From NCBI GenBank assembly GCA_020348065.1, contig CP070742.1:1630334-1694333 (forward strand): 64,000 nt of DNA. The letters are read 5' to 3'. This stretch comes from Candidatus Zixiibacteriota bacterium (GTDB lineage: Bacteria; Zixibacteria; MSB-5A5; UBA10806). Every line of letters starts with the position of its first letter. The first letter of the stretch is position 1. The position numbers were made by a program, and so were the translations under genes. The notes below the pieces were generated by a model. The model was not told the origin of the DNA, did not search any database, and worked only from the letters and a program-made list of their open reading frames with translations. Of this stretch, positions 58,593 through 64,000 are shown one piece after another.

Positions 58593-61400
58593 ATGGGCAA
58601 AAAGAAAAAAACCGATAGAAGGAAAGCCTCCTTTAAGATAAAGGAGCTATCGCAGTTTGAGAGAAACACGGCGCCGACAGGCAAAACAGTTAACCCTTAT
58701 AAAAATTATAATGATATTATAAAAAGAGCGGAGAAATCCGATAACAGGCGTGATCTGGCGGCTGGATATTTCGGCCTGGTGTTATCTTTGGCCGAAAGGG
58801 AAGAGTTTGAAGAGGCTCTTAATAATCTGAACAAAGCCCGCGATGTTTTCGGCGATTATCTTGATGCCTATTTTCTCGAGTTAAATATATATTATAAACA
58901 ATCCGAATATGAAAAATCGCTGAAAGCGGGGGAAGAGTATTTGAAAATAAGGGAGGGTTGTAACTCCTTGAAAGACGACTACTTGAGTCAGTCCTATAAC
59001 AGCCGCGCCGACGTGCTGTGGGTACTTTCGGATTCCGCGCGCCGAACGCTCGATTTCAAAAAATCGTCGCGGTATCAGCGAAAGGCCGTATCGCTTAATC
59101 CCGAGAATCATTTCCGGCGGATAATATTTGCCAGCAACCTCCAGAAAGATGGTTGCCTCGATGATGCCATATCCGTAATTGATGAGGGGATTAAGCTGTT
59201 TCCCTATGAGGCCGGTTTGAAAAACGCTAAAGCGCTGATTTATGGAGATGCGGAGAAATTTGATGGGGCGCTCACGATCCTGGATGAAATCATCGCGGAA
59301 AATCCGAAAGATGTAGATGCATTTGTGAATCGCGGCGTGGTTCTGGAGAAAATGGGTGATTATATAGCCGCGGAAGCCTGTTTCAAAAAAGCCCTGAAAA
59401 TCGATCCCCGGCATCAAATTGCCAATAGTAATTTAATAAAGCTGAGAGAAACTGTTGACGATAAACCTCAAAAGATTTCCCTTTGTATGATAGTTAAAAA
59501 TGAGGAAAAATTCCTGCCCGGTTGCCTCGAATCTGCCAGAGAGGCGGTCGATGAAATAATCGTTGTCGACACCGGGTCGACCGATCGCACCATGGATATC
59601 GCCGGGGAATATGGCGCGATTATATATGAACATCCCTGGCAGAACGATTTTTCCTATCACAGAAATCAATCCATAGACTACGCCACCGGAGACTGGATTT
59701 TGATTCTGGACGCCGACGAAGAACTCGATCCCACCGAACATCATATGATTCGAAGCGCGGTAAGACGCAAGGATATCGACGCGGTATCTTTTATCGTCTA
59801 CAACAAAATTCAGGGCGGCCGCACCGGGTTTCTGAATTCCCACAGGCTTTTCAGAAATAAAAAGGAATACCGCTACTCGGGAATTGTGCATAATCAGCTG
59901 GTAATGGACGGAATAACTCTATCGACGCAATTAAAAGTATATCATCACGGTTACGGTCTTTCCGAGGAGCAGATGCGGGAAAAGGGCAAAAGAACCGAAA
60001 AACTGTTGAAAGAACAACTGAAGGAGAATCCGGATAACGCTTTCGCGCATTTTAACCTGGCGCAAATATATCGCGGGCTTGCCGAACCCGAGAAAAGCCT
60101 CCGGCATGCAAGAAGAGTCATAGAAATTTTAAGCCCGGATAATATTGATCGCAGGCATGTTTATGTCATGGCGCTGGATCAGATCGGCTGCGCTTACGTC
60201 GGGCTCGACAATCACGAAAAAGCCAAGGAATATTTTTATAAGGCTCTTGAGATCAAAGAAGATTATCTCGATCCGCTGTTCAACCTCGGCTATGTTTATT
60301 CCAAAGACGGAGAATACGACAAGGCCGACGAGCTGTTTCTGCGTTACCTAAAAGTGCGCGATAATTTCTCCGAGCACCGCGAATGGATGGGCTTGATCCT
60401 GAACAATCTCAACAGCCATTTTGCGGTTTATTACGGGCTGGGACTCTCCCAATATTTCAGAAATAATATCGATAAAGCCCTGGATTATTTCCATCAAGTA
60501 ATCGAGGAAGTGGAAGATTTCGAATACACCCAGCATCTTATCGCGCGTTGCTACAGGCAGAAAAGACAGTACGATAAGGTGGTCTATCATTGTCGCAAGG
60601 CCGTAGAAAACAAACACGAGGATTCCGAAATATATATTTTACTGGGCGAAGCCTATCTGAACCTCGGCGACCATAAAAAAGCGTCCGAAAGTTTTGAAAA
60701 AGCCCTGGAGTATGACGATTCCGGAAACGCCTCGCTTCTGGGATTAGCCGGGGCGGCGTCGCTTGAAGGCGACTTTGATAAGGCCTCCGTTGCGGTTGAT
60801 AAAGCCTTGAAAAAATCCCCGAATTCTCCCCAGGCGCTGGCGGCCAAAGGGGACCTGAATTATCACTCCCGAAATTTCTCTTCGGCCGCCGAGAATTATC
60901 GCAAACAATCCGCGGCTTCGCCAACAGATCCGGCGGCGCTGAACAATCTGGGAAACTGCTTTTTCAAACAACAGAATTACTCCTCCGCCGAACAGTATTA
61001 CCGCAGGACACTGAAACTTTCTTCCGGCTTCGCGTTGGCCTATCGAAATCTCGCCGTCTGCCTCATGAAACAGAATAAATTCGACGAGTCCGCTACCTTT
61101 CTGGAAAAATACCTGGAAAATTCCCCCAATGATTCGGAAGCAAACGCCACATTGGGCGATATTTATTATAACTCCAAAAATTACTGGAAGGCGATAGGAC
61201 GATACGAAAAATATATTGCATCGTATCCCGGACAACATGATGCTATATTGCGGCTTGCGGACTGCTACTTCAATCTGGGCAAAATCGATTCGGCGAAAAT
61301 GGGGTATAAGGCGGTGTTGCGATCAAATCCCGATAATAAAATCGCCAAAAACCGTTTGGAAGAAATAACTCGATTTACGGAATCCATTGAATTGCAATAG
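58593..61400 (+). CDS. Large TPR protein with embedded family-2 glycosyltransferase
   Basis: A 935-residue cytoplasmic protein in three parts: TPR repeats (about residues 50-285), a GT2 domain (about 295-500) and a long second TPR array (about 480-925). The GT2 motifs are intact: SLCMIVKNEEKFLPGCLES, VVDTGSTDRT (Asp326) and LDADEEL (Asp373, Asp375). Such a layout, resembling O-GlcNAc-transferase-like TPR recognition but with a GT2 catalytic fold, suits modification of an abundant protein. It ends 223 bases before flagellin, the obvious candidate substrate. Confidence 0.88.
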   Translation: MGKKKKTDRRKASFKIKELSQFERNTAPTGKTVNPYKNYNDIIKRAEKSDNRRDLAAGYFGLVLSLAEREEFEEALNNLNKARDVFGDYLDAYFLELNIYYKQSEYEKSLKAGEEYLKIREGCNSLKDDYLSQSYNSRADVLWVLSDSARRTLDFKKSSRYQRKAVSLNPENHFRRIIFASNLQKDGCLDDAISVIDEGIKLFPYEAGLKNAKALIYGDAEKFDGALTILDEIIAENPKDVDAFVNRGVVLEKMGDYIAAEACFKKALKIDPRHQIANSNLIKLRETVDDKPQKISLCMIVKNEEKFLPGCLESAREAVDEIIVVDTGSTDRTMDIAGEYGAIIYEHPWQNDFSYHRNQSIDYATGDWILILDADEELDPTEHHMIRSAVRRKDIDAVSFIVYNKIQGGRTGFLNSHRLFRNKKEYRYSGIVHNQLVMDGITLSTQLKVYHHGYGLSEEQMREKGKRTEKLLKEQLKENPDNAFAHFNLAQIYRGLAEPEKSLRHARRVIEILSPDNIDRRHVYVMALDQIGCAYVGLDNHEKAKEYFYKALEIKEDYLDPLFNLGYVYSKDGEYDKADELFLRYLKVRDNFSEHREWMGLILNNLNSHFAVYYGLGLSQYFRNNIDKALDYFHQVIEEVEDFEYTQHLIARCYRQKRQYDKVVYHCRKAVENKHEDSEIYILLGEAYLNLGDHKKASESFEKALEYDDSGNASLLGLAGAASLEGDFDKASVAVDKALKKSPNSPQALAAKGDLNYHSRNFSSAAENYRKQSAASPTDPAALNNLGNCFFKQQNYSSAEQYYRRTLKLSSGFALAYRNLAVCLMKQNKFDESATFLEKYLENSPNDSEANATLGDIYYNSKNYWKAIGRYEKYIASYPGQHDAILRLADCYFNLGKIDSAKMGYKAVLRSNPDNKIAKNRLEEITRFTESIELQ

Positions 61401-61431
61401 GTTAGTTGTTTCAAAAAAAACTTGCTTGGAT

Positions 61432-61459
61432 TAAAGCGTCCATATCTTCCTGTCGATTA
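61432..61459 (+). promoter_or_regulatory. Sigma-28-like promoter of flagellin
   Basis: TAAA at 61432-61435, a 16-base spacer and GTCGATTA at 61452-61459 (six of eight matches to GCCGATAA). The predicted start near 61466 gives a leader of about 157 bases, long enough for translational control. Confidence 0.65.
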
Positions 61460-61566
61460 TAGATTTTAGAAGATCTAAATATCCATCAGACATATGCCAT
61501 CTTCTTCAAGGGGGTGTGCGGATTACAGTTTAGCGAAACGATCAGAAAATGTTAGAAGCAAGATAA

Positions 61567-61585
61567 TTAACAATAAAATTGTTAA
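61567..61585 (+). promoter_or_regulatory. Hairpin in the flagellin leader
   Basis: TTAACAAT-AAA-ATTGTTAA is a perfect eight-base inverted repeat with a three-base loop. It lies 38 bases before the flagellin start and 25 bases before the ribosome-binding site AAGGAGGA. GGA triplets, the core of CsrA sites, occur at the ribosome-binding site and twice upstream. Confidence 0.5.
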
Positions 61586-61623
61586 CAGAAGGGACGTTAT
61601 CATAATTTCAAGGAGGAAGTTAA

Positions 61624-63879
61624 ATGGCACTAAGAATTAACCACAACATCACGGCGTTGGATGCCTGGCGTAATTTAACGATTACGACCAATAAGTTATC
61701 CTCGACGATGGAGAAGTTATCGTCAGGATTTCGGGTTAACAAGGCAGCCGATGATCCGGCCGGGTTGGTTATATCCGAGCAGTTCCGCGCTCAGATCGCC
61801 GGGTTGAATCGCGCCGTACAGAACTCGGAGGTCTCGATCAATATGATCCAGACCGCTGAGGGAGCCCTCAACGAGATTAACAACCTGCTTATCGGTATGA
61901 GGGAATTAGCCATTCACGCCGCTAATGAAGGTGTCAATGACGACAACCAGTTAGCTGCTGACCAGGCTGAAATTACAAACGCGATTCGTACTATCGACAG
62001 AATCGCCGCCAACACACAGTATGGCACGAAGAAATTGCTTGATGGCTCCGCGGCCAACGTAGCGGCCATCACCACCGCCAATACCTCGGGGCTTACCATT
62101 TCCGAATCTAACATGAGCGATGGCGTTCATAGCGTGACGTCCGTCATGCTGACCGATTCGTCCGCAACCCTCGACGTTACCAGTCTTGGTTTAAACACAC
62201 CGACAGGTCCCTATAATCTGGCCGGCGGGGTACACAACATCGATGTTATTCAGGCTTCATCGGGTGCGGTTAAGACTGGTGAGGCTATAACCGCTCTTGA
62301 TGCCTGGGGAAACGGTATTTCTTTAACCGGTACCGCCGCTTCCGTGCGTGAGGCTTATACCAGGGCCGTCACCAACTTCAGCACTCTCGCGGACAACAAC
62401 CAGTATACCATTACCTTCCAGCTCAATTTCCAGGAGGCCGGGAATAACGCTGTTGGTATGCAAACGCTAACCATCAGAACCGACGTGGTCGCGTCCGGCG
62501 ATCTCGCTACCAATATCGCCTCGAGGCTGAACAATGCCATCAATGCCAACACCTTTCTCGCCGGTAAACTTCAGGCGACCGTTACGGCCGGCGCACCTGA
62601 CTATATCCGTATCAGGACGACCCAGCAAGGAACCAATTACTCACTCGCGGTCGGCACCATTACATCGTCTAACGCTACCGTCACTACCGGTCTCTCCGGG
62701 CTGCAGAATCAGAATGACCGCGGTCGTTCGAGCAACCTGCTTTCGCTTACCGCTCAGTACGCGTCAAGCTCGACTCTGGTCGACGCTTACGCCAAGACGG
62801 CGACCTTCGCTATCGGTAGCGGAACGTTTTCGACGCTCTCAGCGCTGGCCGCCACAATTAATGGCAAGATGGCTTTGGCCGCCAACTTCGGCACCTTCAG
62901 CGACCTGGCTGTCGGCGAATCAAATAAAGTCTACGCGACGGTTGTTATTGAAGGCGGGCAGAGCAAATTGAGATTTTACACCATGGACGAAGGCTCGAAG
63001 TTCTCATTGAGACTGAATATGACGGGTACCGGCACTTCAACGGCTCTTTTCAACTCCATAGGAATGACAGTCGACCAGATTGCGAACAAGGGCCTTGACG
63101 CCATCATAAGATTTGACGGCTTCAACAACTCGATAAACGATGTTCGTTACTTCTACACCGCCGCCTTATATTCGACTGAAGATCAAACACTCTATACCAG
63201 CGACGATGCCAATACCCGCGGTTCAGTCACCATGACAGTGGCTCCGGCTCAGACTAACGGCGGAATAAACATCGGCAATATGCTGCTTACAGTCAAAGCG
63301 CGTACATATGCCGTCAGGCTTGATGGAGGTACCGAAGAGATCGTTACGGCGGGTAAAGAAACAACCGTCTTCAACTCACAGAGGGATGGATGGGTCAAGA
63401 TGCGCCTCTCGCTGAAATCCGACGGCGGCACCGAGCAGCTTTACGTTACCGACAGAAGCCTCGTCTTCCAGATCGGCGCCAATGTTGGACAGACCGCCAA
63501 GATCGCTATCGACAACCTTTCAGCAACTTATATAGGCCAGAATCTTGACAATAATATGTTCGCGAGCCTTGCCGAAATCGATGTTACTACGGCCCAGGGC
63601 GCTCAGGATTCCCAGAAGGTTATTGACGAGGCCATTAACCAGGTTACCAATATCAGAGGAACCCTGGGATCCTTCCAGAAAAATACCCTGGAATCCAACC
63701 TGACCAACCTCAGAATCGCTGCCCAGAACCTGACAGCCTCCGAATCCAATATCCGTGATACCGATATGGCAAGAGAAATGTCAGAATTCGTCAAACACCA
63801 GATCCTGATGCAGGCCGGTATTGCCATGCTGGCGCAAGGCAACCAGGTCCCGCAGGTTGTGCTTTCACTATTCGGTTAA
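61624..63879 (+). CDS. fliC: Flagellin
   Basis: Filament subunit of 751 residues, larger than the common 270-500. The D0/D1 N-terminus (MALRINHNITALDAWRNLT; KLSSGFRVNKAADDPAGLVI; EGALNEINNLLIGMRELAI) and C-terminus (NLRIAAQNLTASESNIRDTD; QILMQAGIAMLAQGNQVPQ) are canonical. The extra length is a Ser/Thr/Ala/Gly-rich D2/D3 insertion (about residues 145-640), which would be exposed on the filament and offers many Ser/Thr for O-glycosylation. AAGGAGGAAG precedes the ATG. A strong terminator follows, so it is monocistronic. The exact symbol (fliC or hag) is conventional. Confidence 0.97.
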   Translation: MALRINHNITALDAWRNLTITTNKLSSTMEKLSSGFRVNKAADDPAGLVISEQFRAQIAGLNRAVQNSEVSINMIQTAEGALNEINNLLIGMRELAIHAANEGVNDDNQLAADQAEITNAIRTIDRIAANTQYGTKKLLDGSAANVAAITTANTSGLTISESNMSDGVHSVTSVMLTDSSATLDVTSLGLNTPTGPYNLAGGVHNIDVIQASSGAVKTGEAITALDAWGNGISLTGTAASVREAYTRAVTNFSTLADNNQYTITFQLNFQEAGNNAVGMQTLTIRTDVVASGDLATNIASRLNNAINANTFLAGKLQATVTAGAPDYIRIRTTQQGTNYSLAVGTITSSNATVTTGLSGLQNQNDRGRSSNLLSLTAQYASSSTLVDAYAKTATFAIGSGTFSTLSALAATINGKMALAANFGTFSDLAVGESNKVYATVVIEGGQSKLRFYTMDEGSKFSLRLNMTGTGTSTALFNSIGMTVDQIANKGLDAIIRFDGFNNSINDVRYFYTAALYSTEDQTLYTSDDANTRGSVTMTVAPAQTNGGINIGNMLLTVKARTYAVRLDGGTEEIVTAGKETTVFNSQRDGWVKMRLSLKSDGGTEQLYVTDRSLVFQIGANVGQTAKIAIDNLSATYIGQNLDNNMFASLAEIDVTTAQGAQDSQKVIDEAINQVTNIRGTLGSFQKNTLESNLTNLRIAAQNLTASESNIRDTDMAREMSEFVKHQILMQAGIAMLAQGNQVPQVVLSLFG

Positions 63880-63899
63880 TAGATATTCCGAAGGATAGA

Positions 63900-63931
63900 G
63901 GGGATGGGATTCACCCGTCCCCCTTTTTTTT
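63900..63931 (+). terminator. Rho-independent terminator after flagellin
   Basis: GGGGATGGG pairs with CCCGTCCCC (nine pairs, one T-G) around a five-base loop and is followed by C and eight T. The remaining bases to the window end are AT-rich and show no gene. Confidence 0.9.
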
Positions 63932-64000
63932 GCCTTCTTTGCAGATATTATTTGTGGTCTCATTAAGGGTAAATATATTCTAATATACTAATAACAACCC

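Overview
The window is almost entirely one flagellar super-locus of a motile, diderm (Gram-negative-type) bacterium. The diderm call rests on P-ring and L-ring genes (flgI, flgH), FlgA and many predicted secreted proteins. Two secreted proteins end in dockerin-like repeats (GDVNGS..NGLDITY...YFKGG), and one also carries G-x-C-C modules. That combination is typical of uncultivated FCB-group lineages such as candidate phylum Zixibacteria; this placement is inference. The core gene order flgB-flgC-fliE-F-G-H-I-J-(ylxF/motE)-fliK-flgD-(flagellar operon protein)-flgE-fliL-M-N-O-P-Q-R-flhB-A-F-G-fliA-(swrB-like) is the order of the Bacillus fla/che operon, here in a ring-bearing diderm and without the che genes.

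Layout. 1-2860: secreted dockerin protein and a strong terminator. 2988-5794: an Rsb-type partner-switch module (PP2C phosphatase, HATPase kinase, STAS antagonist, receiver) behind a sigma-28-like promoter. 5825-8496: a cytoplasmic PAS histidine kinase and an NtrC-family sigma-54 activator. 8534-10150: motA-motB behind a near-perfect sigma-28 promoter. 10199-36504: the rod/hook/export/switch operon from a sigma-54 promoter at flgB through fliA, interrupted at 16889-19357 by an opposite-strand M6 metalloprotease with dockerin repeats. 36526-39787: accessory genes (charged protein, SwrB-like, DUF2225-like, PilZ, secreted protein). 39912-44126: an unusual sensory block: a GAF protein with a histidine-less HisKA remnant, a GAF kinase with an eroded ATPase domain, a small soluble protein resembling the tip of a chemoreceptor, and three stand-alone receivers. 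44361-54036: second sigma-54 promoter, then flgF-G-A-H-I-J-N-K-csrA-orf65-flgL-fliW. 54112-61400: a sigma-28 promoter and a sugar/glycosyltransferase island with TPR-fused transferases. 61432-63931: flagellin with its own sigma-28-like promoter, long leader and terminator.

How it fits together. The PAS kinase/NtrC pair probably fires the two sigma-54 promoters (flgB, flgF) to build the basal body and hook and to make FliA. FliA then reads the sigma-28 promoters: motAB, flagellin, the glycosylation island, one receiver, and the Rsb-like module. CsrA and FliW, encoded between the hook-filament junction genes, probably couple flagellin translation to secretion. No flgM, fliD, fliS, flbD or cheA/B/W/R gene is visible; they may lie outside the window. 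All genes except the protease are on the plus strand. No tRNA, rRNA, CRISPR array or insertion sequence was seen, and no gene-free stretch exceeds 300 bases.
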